Origin: Byssothecium circinans
Taxonomy: Eukaryota > Ascomycota > Dothideomycetes > Pleosporales > Massarinaceae
DNA length: 64,000 bases
Direction of reading: 5' to 3'
NCBI GenBank assembly: GCA_010015675.1
Contig: ML977035.1
Span: forward strand, 35,935 to 99,934
Positions 1-9,447 of the stretch are shown piece after piece (position 1 is the first letter of the stretch; each line of letters opens with the position of its first letter). The notes below the pieces were generated by a model that was not told where the DNA came from, did no database searches, and was given only the letters and a program-made list of their open reading frames with translations. Position numbers and translations under genes: made by a program.

Positions 1-300
1 TAGGCCTTTGCAGCTGCTCTCTGGCTTTTGTAAATGCCAGCATTAAGATCGTTAATAGCTGATTGAATTGCGATTTCGCGGTTATCCATTTTGATGCGTT
101 GCGTGGAGAGAAAACGCGTGATTTTCTGAGGGGTGGCCGATTTGGCGATGTGGCCGGAAACCCCTGGCGGCCGGAATCTATATAGGCTAGCTTACCTAGT
201 GTTATAAAATATATCTACTAACTAAAATCGGCTAGCGCTCTGCCGAACACGTTTACCCATTTACTAATCATGGTAGCGTTAAGACCTTGAAAAACCCCCC
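1..300 (-). mobile_element. 5' end of a pogo/Fot1-like DNA transposon, cut by the window edge
   Basis: Reading leftwards from an ATG at position 89, the frame is open to the window edge. It begins MDNREIAIQSAINDLN and continues into a stretch ending QRAAAKA. This is the usual opening of the Psq/CENP-B-type helix-turn-helix at the start of fungal pogo/Fot1/Pot2 transposases. Such proteins bind the element ends and then cut with a DDE domain, which lies outside this window. The leader from 90 to 300 has no other coding. The AAAACCCCCC run at 291-300, followed by TA, is a plausible element end with the TA target duplication, but the partner end cannot be seen. The 29 visible codons are intact and not obviously RIP-mutated. 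Confidence 0.6.
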
Positions 301-395
301 TACTTAACGAATTTCCCAACCGTCACATATTAAGAGGTTCAGAATTAGTAGTGTATACACGTTAATTCTAACACTCTTGCACAACATCGTCGCAC

Positions 396-1341
396 TCAGT
401 CCTGTACACTATAAAGCTCTGTCTGAGACTCCGAATGATCTCCATGGCTCCTCTTAAGCGAGGAGAGGTGCACTTCAACGCTATCTGTACGCTTGATCCG
501 CAAAGGTGTGGGCTTGCTTCGGTTGGAGGAACTGCCATAAGAACCTGTGCCATATGTATCCTGACGGAAGACGTGACGCCACAGCCCTTTGCAGGCGGGC
601 GTGCATGCCGCCAATATACCTAGGCCGGACTCGATGGCTGTGAGATTCGCGCCGTCCACAATCGCCCCTGCCACAACGTCAGCGTGTAATCATAATTCAA
701 GATTGAGCAGCCAACTCACAAGTCACATCTGGCGACATAATCTTGCGCAGATAGAAGATGCGAATAACGCTAACAATGCAGACACTAGCCTCGTCAGAAT
801 GGAGGGTTATGACATGCTGAATTCGACCTACAATGCTCCAAGGGACAACAGAAGCGTCGTCTGGATCTTACGGCTTATGGTCAATTGGAGGCCCCAGATG
901 GGTCTGATGGGAATCAAGAGAATAGCGAGGTCGGTTGAGATGTTGATGGCACCCATTGCCGTCATTTGGTTCGCCATGTTCAAGCATCGTGCGTTTTTGA
1001 TAGTCGGATCCCAGAGCGCGGCGACGGGGACGCATTGCAGCACATCCGACACGACATGACAAATGGTGTACGCAAAAACGATTGCTGCCACAACGAGCCT
1101 CGTCGTGCGCATCCATTGAAAGGGGAACAGCTGCACATATTGGCAAAGAAACGAGAGCTTGATACCCATGATGGAGACTGCCGTTGTCGTTTCAGCTACT
1201 AACATGATCTACGTCCAAGTTAGGGAATCCAGGAATAGATACGAAAGATGCACATACAATATTCAGCGTTTTTGGATCTGTGACAAGGATCACGTGCTTG
1301 CCCATACCGTATGGGATCGTCCATAAGAGTGCCGCGCAGAC
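396..1341 (-). pseudogene. Pth11-like seven-helix receptor, 3' half only, truncated at a hAT insertion
   Basis: Four exons can be joined on the minus strand: 1258-1341, 832-1208, 720-784 and 396-667. The spliced frame carries the second half of the fungal rhodopsin/SAT4 (Pth11-like) membrane domain. It contains the motifs LWTIPYGMGKHV, LLIPIRPIWGLQL, VIRIFYLRKI and DVTWAIVDGANLTAIESG, then a hydrophilic Ser-rich tail ending YSVQD. In this family the domain is a plasma-membrane receptor-like bundle. The first helices and the N-terminus are missing, because the frame hits a stop as soon as it enters the transposon end near 1343. I could not find the missing half on the other side of the element (4373-5000). 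The splice sites left are still good, so the loss may be recent. Family assignment is firm; whether any product is made is unknown. Confidence 0.75.
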
Positions 1342-1342
1342 T

Positions 1343-1436
1343 TGTCAACAGTCAATCAGTCAGTCTGGAGGGCTCGAGACTGACTGACTGGTATTTTTAG
1401 AGGCGCCGGACTGACTGGACTGACTGCTAACGTAAG
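1343..1436 (+). repeat. left terminal inverted repeat of the hAT element
   Basis: It starts TGTCAACAGTCAATCAGTC and contains three clusters of GACTGACT or CAGTCAGT iterations, including GACTGACTGACTGG and GGACTGACTGGACTGACTG. The same order of blocks is found, inverted, at the right end. The repeat is imperfect, with several substitutions between the two copies. Confidence 0.75.
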
Positions 1437-4261
1437 CAGAGGAGGTCTAAACTGGACTGACTAGACTGCTATTTTAAAGGGCTCTAGACTAACTAACTGC
1501 CTTAACTACAGTTGAACTAGTATAGGTGTTGCTAGATTATTAATAACTCATTGACCGTATGCTCGTAGGGAGGCTAAGGGCTATTCATCGGGCGTCTAAT
1601 ACCTATACGCTTCTAGGACTTTAAGCTTTGGAGGGCAGCAAGTAACTTAGGCTTTATACGGAGCCTTCTTGTCCTAAGGAGATTGCTAAGCTCGCTAAAC
1701 GTCCTCTTATAGTTAGTGGCAGAAGCTAGTATTGCATAGATGTTAAGCGCGAGCTATAATAGGATAGGGAACTACTTCTAGTAGACCTACTAATATTTAA
1801 TTAAATTAAGTAATAAGTTATTATCTTCTATAAAGATAGGCTACCTCTTCTAGACCTTATATTCATCGTTAAGCGTCTCCTCTATTAACTTCATGGCTGC
1901 TTTCATAGAATTTGCAAAAAAGGTTAATCGTAACGATGGTAAGCTAAGCTACTACCGCTTTAAAGGATGCTATCTTAGCAGAGACTCTTTACTAGCTTTA
2001 TAAGTAGCCTTTTCTTTATATGATCGCTATAAGGCCTAGAAGGCCTTATTATTTCTAGGGAACTAGTCCTTCTTATAGTAAGGGCTGTTAACGTTTTTAT
2101 AGTAATTATCTAAAACCTTTTATAGAGCTTTAAGATAGTACTTATAGTATAGGTAAAGGACTATAGCTACGTAGTAAATAAGTAAGTTATTAAGCTTTAC
2201 GTAGTACGCTAAGAGCTTTACATAGGCTAAGTTAACGTTTATTACTAAGTAATCCTTTAGGGCATCTAGGTCCTTATAGTTAATAGTAGTAAAGCGATTT
2301 TTCTACTCCTCTAATTAATTAAGTAGTTATTTAAAGGTAATAAAAACCTCTTAAATCGCACCGTAGTTGCTATGTTTACCTCTGCCTTTAAGTAGCTTTG
2401 TAGCCTCTTAAAATAAGTGAAGGAGGTTAACGTACTTAGTAATTATCACCTAGTTATTGCCTAATAAGCTACCTTTATAGACAAAGACCCTAGGCTCTAA
2501 GCGAGGCCTCTAGGGATCGCAACGCTAAAAAGCTTATTTAACGCGACTCTTATTAATTTTAATATATATATAATCATTAAGTGGGCTATAAAGCTCTATA
2601 GCCTTTTTTAAGGCCGTAAAGTATAAGTTTTACCATATTTTAACTAGCTTAACTAGCTCTCTTATTTTAAACTCTTAGCGTAGGTGACTAGCCTCCTCTT
2701 CTTAAAGCTTCTTTAATAGCTTGTAAGCTTAAGGTAAGCAAACTAATATGATTACGTTAAATAGAACTTTAATTAGGCCGTATTTATGCTACTTTTTAAG
2801 GAACTTCTCCTCTACCTAGTAGATAGGTTAGCAAGCTTTATAAAAAGTAAGAAACGTAAAGGGCTGTTTTACTAGTAGATTCTTATCCTCGTTTTTAAAG
2901 AACTCTCTATCCTTACCCTAAATAATCGTTTGGGCGCCTAAGTTAAGAACATAGCAGGTGCAACGGAGCTAACGGTAAGGAGCGTAGAAGCTATACTTAT
3001 CACCTAAAGTAGTTATAGCCGTATCATTATTTATCACGTTATTAAATATAAAGTATCTAACACGCTACTTATTAACGCTAAAGGCTTAAAGCATTTTACT
3101 TACTACTTTAGCAATATTATCGCTATAGTGCTTGCTATGTAGGACTAGAAAGCTAAGTAAGTAGTCCTTAACGTTACCTACCTTATTTAAATAGTATATA
3201 TAGATCCTAGTAAGAGCGCGCTTGCCGCCTATTAAAGTCTAATTGTTAAAAGATACGTGTATAAGTGACTTTGCGCGGCAGAGGTGCTCTGCAATAGTAG
3301 GGATATAGGCGTGGTATTTAGCTAAAATATAATTATAAAGAGTATTATAGCTTCGCTAAAGGACCTGCTCTGCTAGTAGGTTTATAGTAGCAATTATATA
3401 GTAGAAAGTAGGCGCCTTAATTATCTAAAGGCTTTAGTTATTAGCCTATACCTAGTCTTTTACAGCATTAAGGAAGCGCTTCTATAAGAAGCTAAAAGCT
3501 ATCTAGTTAGTTACCTTTTGCAAGATCTTAACGCCTTTAAACTAGAGCTAGTTAATAATAGAGCTAGTTACTATAAAAAGCTAAAAGTTAATCTTACTAT
3601 TATAATTAATCCTATAACCACGCGTCTTCTAGTTAAGATAAGAAGCAGCTAAGGACGTAGAGCTCATAATGCAGTACTCACTACTACTAATTTTATGCGT
3701 ATAGCAATAGTAATAGAGCTAGTAGTTCTACTACTTCTTATAGTACTAAATAGGCTAGCCGTACTTATATATCTAGCTTAGTTTGCCTTTTAGATGCTGC
3801 GTAAAACGCTTCTATAAGTAAGAGACACGCGCCTAGTTAAGGCCTTTAAATAGATAGTTATCACTATTATTATTAAAAGGTGTAAAGGCTTAAGTAGCTT
3901 AAATCACGTTATCTAGAGGGTTAATAGGCGTCTTAATAGTAGGCGCGATAGAGGGCGCTTTTTAGGGTGGATTTCTATAGTATTCGCGTGTAATAGTCTC
4001 CCTAGAGACCTTCTTAAGGTTGCTATTTATCTAGAGCTTTAAAATAGCGTAGGATAAGCGTTAGTAGATAGGTAAAGATAAGTGATAGCAGCCTATTAAT
4101 ACACGTTATGATATTTACCATTAGCTTAATCTCACTTATATTGCCTAATTAGGCAAATTGGCCTAAGGCTTAGAGACCTTAACACTATAAAACTATCGTG
4201 AGATTCTCTCCATTAAATATACGGCATATACTAGTCTGATAGTAGTTAGTCCTAGTCAGTC

Positions 4262-4372
4262 TAAGGCCTTCAGACTGACTGACTGCTATAAATCATGGCC
4301 TCGGACTGACTGGACTGACTGCTATATACCAGTCAGTCAGTCAGTCTTGTCAGTCCGGACTGACTGTTGACA
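4262..4372 (-). repeat. right terminal inverted repeat of the hAT element
   Basis: Read inward from 4372 on the minus strand it begins TGTCAACAGTCAGTCCGGAC, followed by GACTGACTGACTGG and two further GACTGACT clusters. It mirrors the left end. The extra CAGTCAGT blocks just inside both ends look like the subterminal repeats that many hAT transposases bind. Confidence 0.75.
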
Positions 4373-5721
4373 TCTCTGTCGTCGTCTCTGTAGTCTAGTA
4401 GGTCTTAGGGCTAAGCCTGGACACGCTCACGTTTGCGGAACTCGAACATGGCAGGTATGTTGATCTTTCCACTGATGACACGAGCTGATTTGATAGTCCT
4501 CCCTTCGCTCCGTTTTCAAACCACACGCGGTTCCCAACCAGTTTTGCTGGCTTTGGCAGGCTTCTCTCCCGCATTGATCTTCTTCCATCTCGACACGCTC
4601 AATTGAGTCAGTTCAAGCACTCCAGAGTTTCATCACATTCTCTTCCATCCACGACTCACGCAGCTTTAGGTTTTTCCCCTTCTCCAAGCTTGAAAACCCT
4701 GTTCACTTTGACAGGTCTCATGCCCGTCGTTCTCATCATATCTTCTCAGCCTACACCGCGCGCACAGCTATTTTGAGATCGAATCGCTTCAATCCGGCCA
4801 GCACGGCCTCAGCAACCTGTGAATCCTAGGTCTTTCTCAGACTCGCGAGATGTGCTTACTTTGACAGACTTCTCACCACGGCGCATTTGCCACATCTCCT
4901 ACGTGCTCAACCAGTACCACTGCAATTTTGGGGCCAACATCGCAGTTCTTCGCCATCATCAGAGTCAAGCCTGAGCAGTTAACTCGCTTAATCTCTTTAG
5001 AAAAATATCGTCCTATAGTTAGTAGTTATCCTTAGTTTTTGTTAATATTATGCTATTCTAGTAGCTATATTATTACGTCTTAGTAATATATTAGCTTTAT
5101 AGGTATAACCTTTTTTTTTATACTAATAAGATTTCTTATAACCTACTATTATTTTTATATAAGCTTTAGTAGATAATAATATAGATTAGCCTTTTTCCTT
5201 TTTAGAATTTTACTTAGAAATTAATAATCTATCTAATTCTTATCTTTAACTAAACCCTATAAAACCGCCCTCTATATCTACCTAGATAACCTTCTTTCCG
5301 TCACAGACATAGAGTTAATTAGTAGGGTGAACTTTTTTCTAGCCTTATTTGCTCAAGCATTCACCCCTCCGACATCAACCCCCTCACGTATTTAGCCTTA
5401 TGTCGCCATTTTAGCCAGCCAGGCGGTCTTCACTGCCCATGTGGTAAGTACTGCCGTTTGTTTCTGCATGATTGGGTGATAAAGTCGCGCTTTCTTCCGG
5501 TGAGTCGTTGCTACTTCCAGACGAGGAGCGACTGCCGACGGATGGGGAAAGACCACCTCACCCACCATCTCTCGGAGCTTCTTGACCTTACACCCTTCTC
5601 ACTTCTCACTCAGTATAGCATCTCAAGAGCACAACGCACATCACATAGCTCCCATCTTCCCCTCTCCTGTTCTAGTTCGCACCGTCCTGTTAGACCGTCT
5701 CGAAGTTGCACGAAAGTCAAC
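4373..5721. other. gene-poor stretch between the hAT element and the next gene
   Basis: I see no supportable gene. The part from 4373 to 4980 has normal base composition but no convincing open frame and no continuation of the Pth11-like gene. The part from 4985 to 5300 is an AT-rich remnant (listed separately). From 5330 to 5721 there is ordinary upstream sequence of the next gene. Confidence 0.5.
4985..5300. repeat. AT-rich, RIP-like remnant of a repeat
   Basis: About 300 bases are dominated by TA, TTA and TAATA steps, with sharp borders to balanced-composition DNA on both sides. The texture is the same as inside the hAT element. No coding frame or terminal repeat can be recognised, so the original element type is unknown. 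Confidence 0.5.
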
Positions 5722-6523
5722 ATGGGCCGACGGTAAGTACATTCCTAGCAGAAGCTTTGAAACTGACTTTTGTAGATTCTCAACGCTCACACCCGCCCCA
5801 GCCGCCGATCAAAGTTCACTTTCGTCTGGCCTGGCTCTTACTCACGCGTCAACTCCTGCCGGGCAGCCGTCACCTTTGCCGTTGACCACAAGACGCCATC
5901 GAGACCACGTCCTAGACAGCGAGGTAGACACTGAAGATGAGAGTCTAGAACTGGAGCTCTTCAAGCGCCCTGACTGGAATGGCACAGAGAAACTGCCAGA
6001 GCTGGAAGAGGAGCAATCAACCAAGAAGACTCGGCAGTCCAAGCCGAGAAATCAAAAGAAGAAGAATGGCCAGTAAAACGCCAAAGTAGGAAATGGCATT
6101 CAGCGGCTACGCAATGATGGTTCGGCCGGAAACAAGAAGAAGTCCCGCCGCTCGAGCCACGGGAAAGGCAGACACGTTGGCGAGGTCATTGACGCCAAGC
6201 TCCTCCAACTGGAGGAGAATTCAGACCGGTCAGACCTTTTTGAGGATCCTAAAAACATATTCGACGGATCCACCGAAATCGAAGAAGAAACACCTCGGTC
6301 ACACTCCTCTTTCTGTGAGACGACCAAAAACCATCGCCGCCGCGCCTCCCCTGGAAGCAAGCGCACACTCCGCCAAAGCACGCACCAGCAAAGACAAGGT
6401 CATTTCATCAGCTCATTCTTCAACAATCTCTCCCGGCGAAAACCAAAGCGTAAGCTTGACACCGTTCCCGATGACCCGCTGGCAAAACGCGTAAGCCCAG
6501 CGACGCGACGGCTGACCGCCTGA
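5722..6523 (+). pseudogene. charged, disordered nuclear-type protein with an in-frame TAA stop
   Basis: The first exon is only 11 nt (ATGGGCCGACG), followed by an intron at 5733-5775 with GTAAGT and TAG ends. The frame then runs through an acidic block (EVDTEDESLELELFKRPDW) and a basic block (KKTRQSKPRNQKKKNGQ) to a TAA at 6074-6076. The same frame stays open for another 148 codons, with the same alternation of basic and acidic segments, up to a TGA at 6521-6523. The stop sits where CAA (Gln) would fit, so one C-to-T change may have broken the gene. Alternatively the short product of 103 residues is the real one. A 31-nt intron removing the stop would change the frame and is shorter than fungal introns. 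I do not recognise the family. It may form one gene with the zinc-loop exon downstream. Confidence 0.45.
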
Positions 6524-6589
6524 TAGGCATCTCCCCGACCGACCCAAAGCGAGCCCGACTGGTTTGCCTCGTGAAAGCTTTCGAGGATC

Positions 6590-7036
6590 TTGGTTTTCGA
6601 TCTTGGGCTGCAAAGCACGTCTGGGGGCTTCCTGCGCCCGTATCACCCTGGCCTCCTGCCGTGGCACTTCGTTGGCTCCGACCAAGCGCATACCTTTTCC
6701 AGCAATGCGCCGCATGCAAAAGGCCGTATTCCTGGAAGCTGCATGCCGTTTACGCCACCTAACGGTTCTCGATGGCGCACAGGCATTCGCTTCGCTTGCG
6801 ACGGGCAATGTCTCACGGGAGACGCTTGCCATGTCGACAAGATCGAGCTCACCTGGCTGGTGCTTCTTGGGACCGGCCATATGACTACTATTGATGAGTG
6901 GGCATCACTTGTCCACAGCGGTGCAGATGTTCTCTCAGCAACGGAGGCGAGGGAGGTGTCCCACCTCTGCGGCCTCGGGTTCTGTCGGGAACCCTCACAT
7001 CTAGTCATGGAAGATCATCAGTCGAACAGCTGCTAG
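6590..7036 (+). CDS. exon with a His-Me/HNH-type zinc-binding loop domain (partial)
   Basis: The frame carries a Cys/His pattern typical of the zinc-binding loop found in fungal homing-endonuclease-like (His-Me finger) proteins: CDGQCLTGDAC, then SHLCGLGFCREPSHLVMED followed by a final Cys near QSNSC. In homing nucleases this loop supports the active-site fold; in the many chromosomal fungal copies the role is unknown. There is no ATG at the beginning of the open frame (position 6590 is TTG). This is therefore the last exon of a longer gene or a decayed copy. The charged gene just upstream on the same strand is the natural candidate for the rest. The TAG that ends it could derive from CAG. 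Domain resemblance is good; the gene model is uncertain. Confidence 0.5.
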   Translation: MVFDLGLQSTSGGFLRPYHPGLLPWHFVGSDQAHTFSSNAPHAKGRIPGSCMPFTPPNGSRWRTGIRFACDGQCLTGDACHVDKIELTWLVLLGTGHMTTIDEWASLVHSGADVLSATEAREVSHLCGLGFCREPSHLVMEDHQSNSC

Positions 7037-8500
7037 GAGTTTGGCGCCTGTTTGTTTGAGTCGTCACTCCCGAAATGCCGGATCGGCCTCCCCCCACATC
7101 AAGAATCCGCGGGAGATCTTTGTAAGTGGTCCCAGCCTGAGCTTTCCACAACTCAGGTATCCTGCATCATCGGTTCCCTAGCATTTTCCAAATAGCAGCG
7201 AGCTCTTCTTGTGCCATTTGACACTGACATGCTGGCAAGGTCGACGCAAGGTGTTTGTGAGTTGGACCAGTGCCGTGTCCTTGCTCTACATACAACTTTC
7301 CCAATACATCTTCGTACTTCAATAAATGTGTCGAAGTGAGCAAACAGCCCTACTCTCATAACCTATACCTAATGAGGACTAGCGTATTTTAGTGGGTATA
7401 AATTCCCACTCACGCCTCAGATAGCAATGCATCACTTCCCTCTCATTCACACACACTCCAATAAAATGAACGATCTCTCTCTTAACGCCCCGTAGACAGA
7501 CGTATCCAAGAGCTGAAAGTGGTGGATCAATGTGCGATGCCTGTGTGAAGGCTAGCTTCGTTATACATTAAAAAGGAATGCCTAGCCTTCAAGCGAGTTA
7601 GAGTTCTACGCCTTCATTCTCATACTTTGCACCTATTTCCTACTTTACTCAAGGCACTACGTTCTAGTCTGGCTTAGCAGAGCTGGGGGGAAATTAGGTG
7701 GTAGCTCACTCCAACTCGATTACGATAGCTCTTTCTTCACGAATGTGCGTTCAAGGCAGCAGCACCTCCTCCAGTCTGTTGCGGGCGTGTTTTTAAAATG
7801 CTCTCCAAGTAGCCGTGTGAAACGATATGACTACGTGTGTAGACACAGCAAGCTAGACCTCTCCTGGACTGTTCGAATCACTCATCGTAATAATAAGCCA
7901 GTCTTGCCATCGATCATATTAAGCGTGTTCGCTCGTGAAAAGGTCAAGTGAGGTTCCAACGTCCAATGACGCCGTGCCCGAGTCTTACGAGCTCCATTCG
8001 TACCAATTAAGACAGTGACGTCAGCGTGGCTCGGAGAAGGACAGACTCGCATGCGGCAGGTACTGAGCCGGATGACAGCGGCAGAGCCTCAGCTCATCTG
8101 AGACACAGGGGATATGCGGCGTAATTAACGGGTGCGGGACGAGGCACGTGGAGGGCCGGTGCGAGCGTTCGACATCTGGAGGTGGAGGCAGAAACGGTCC
8201 GGGGGTCACACTGGATGGTGCGCTAGGCTAAAGGTAGACTAGCGTACGCCGTCCACCCTCACCCCGTTGAATCTCACTCCGCCCCCACGCATATGGCAAT
8301 CATCGTTATTGGACGCGAAGTTAGGGCGAGCAGTTACCACTCGTCAGCTCTCAATACTCCAAGCCTCACTCTGTTGCGAATCCCAGCCTTAAGGGTCAGA
8401 GGTCCCTCCTGCACAGAGGCAACACTGGCCAAGTAACAGCGCCTGCCACCCTTCGTTTACAAATCCAACACTGTAGTCCAAATTATGGCCTTCACCGTTG
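7037..8500. other. intergenic, nothing convincing seen
   Basis: There are several short open frames without ATG context, splice signals or motifs. A GGTATAAATTC box near 7396 has no gene behind it. The composition is balanced, so this is not a RIP island. Confidence 0.4.
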
Positions 8501-8508
8501 TATAAAAG
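8501..8508 (+). promoter_or_regulatory. TATA box of the Cys-rich membrane protein gene
   Basis: TATAAAAG lies 61 bp before the ATG at 8569, a normal distance for a fungal TATA promoter with a short leader. Confidence 0.55.
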
Positions 8509-8568
8509 AAATATGTGGATAGCGCAACTAGCTAACTGGAACCACTAAACTCCCTCCCTCGCTTCATC

Positions 8569-9445
8569 ATGTTTCCGACCCCACTCGTGCTTGCACTACT
8601 CGCTTCTCCTCAATTTGTTTCGCCATTCTGCTTTCACCCCAACGCAACTCAAAACACCGATACAACACACGCCCCATGCAGCAACAGCTCCTCCGACCCA
8701 TTGCGGTTTGTGTGTTGTGCAATAGCCCGACCGAATCCGTTTGGTGGTGATTTCGCCAGAGGCCTCACGGCTGACAGATGCCTTCCAAACGGCCTTTGCC
8801 AGAATTCAGCGCTCGTGAAAGGCACCAATATCACGACCTATTTTCAAGAAGAATGTACTGAGCGATATTGGAACAACGCCAACTGTCCGTCGTTCTGTAT
8901 AAACGGGGTAGGTGAAAGGTGACGAGTGCTGAGGGCGCGTAGACTGACGCGGTGTACAGAGTGATGGAAACAATAACCGGAAAATGACACCATGCGATGG
9001 TACACCCTCGTCAGAGCGATGGTGCTGCGGCCCTTCAGACGATTGCTGTCGATCGAAGACGGATCCTAGAGTTCAGCTCGTGCCCGAAGTGTTCGGCATA
9101 GCCAATTCGACGGTTCTGTCAACAACATCAACAGGCCCAAGCTCCTCATCATCGGTGACATCAACCTCGGCTCTTTCTACCCCAACATATTGCGCTCCAA
9201 CTTGTACTGGCGAGACGCAGATCATGCATCGCTCGAGGGACTTGACATTGGGACTTGGGATTGGTCTTGGTGGTGGAATCGGCATTCTCTTGCTGGTGTC
9301 TGGCGCGACCGTTTATGCCCGCCGATTATGGAAGAAGAACCAAAGCTCATATGAGGCTCCGCGGACGTGGACGGCCAGTGTGATGAGTATTGGAAGTGGA
9401 GGAGATGCAAACACTCAGCCGAATATGCCATCTCGGCTCGCATAG
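8569..9445 (+). CDS. Cys-rich type I membrane protein (secreted ectodomain, one helix)
   Basis: Two exons, 8569-8907 and 8960-9445, join in phase 0 to give 274 residues. The order is a signal peptide (LVLALLASPQFVSPF), a Cys-rich ectodomain with about a dozen Cys and N-glycosylation sites (DRCLPNGLCQN, DCCRSK), a Ser/Thr-rich stalk (SSSSSVTSTSALS), one transmembrane helix (GLGIGLGGGIGILLLVSG) and a basic cytoplasmic tail after ARRLWKKN. This layout is common in fungal surface sensors and stalked wall proteins. No known catalytic domain is visible, so a specific function cannot be given. The stop codon lies two bases from the stop of the patatin gene on the other strand. The 3' UTRs must therefore overlap. 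Confidence 0.8.
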
Positions 9446-9447
9446 CT

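Larger units (their letters stand above)
1343..4372 (-). mobile_element. hAT-family DNA transposon, heavily mutated (RIP-like)
   Basis: The ends are inverted copies that start TGTCAACAGTC and carry iterated GACTGACTGACT. Between them the DNA is AT- and TpA-rich. On the minus strand a hAT transposase can still be read through many stops. One block has the RNase-H-like core around YFIFNNVINNDT and the following LRCTCYVLNLGAQ (about 2910-3090). The C-terminal dimerisation block has TFSELSNLLRTRRLRIKPK (about 1640-1700). Most internal stops are TAG, and several sit where hAT proteins have Trp, as expected from G-to-A change of TGG. No target-site duplication is convincing. The element cannot encode a working transposase. 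It interrupts or abuts the Pth11-like gene on its left. Confidence 0.85.

Noticed and set aside
589..1202. Plus-strand open frames opposite the Pth11-like gene
   Set aside because: They are antisense shadows; the minus strand has the family motifs and splice sites.
1330..4385. An 8-bp target duplication for the hAT element
   Set aside because: The bases next to both ends (CGCAGACT and TCTCTGTC) do not match; the apparent similarity within TTGTCAA/TTGACAT is due to the palindromic end itself.
6093..6494. 133-codon frame overlapping the charged gene
   Set aside because: It is open in another phase of the same GC-rich DNA; the chosen frame has the consistent acidic/basic pattern and continues the first exon.
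6643..7008. Minus-strand frame opposite the zinc-loop exon
   Set aside because: Antisense shadow without motif; the plus strand has the Cys/His pattern.
7745..7951. 68-codon plus-strand frame
   Set aside because: No domain, signal peptide or promoter context; length expected by chance.
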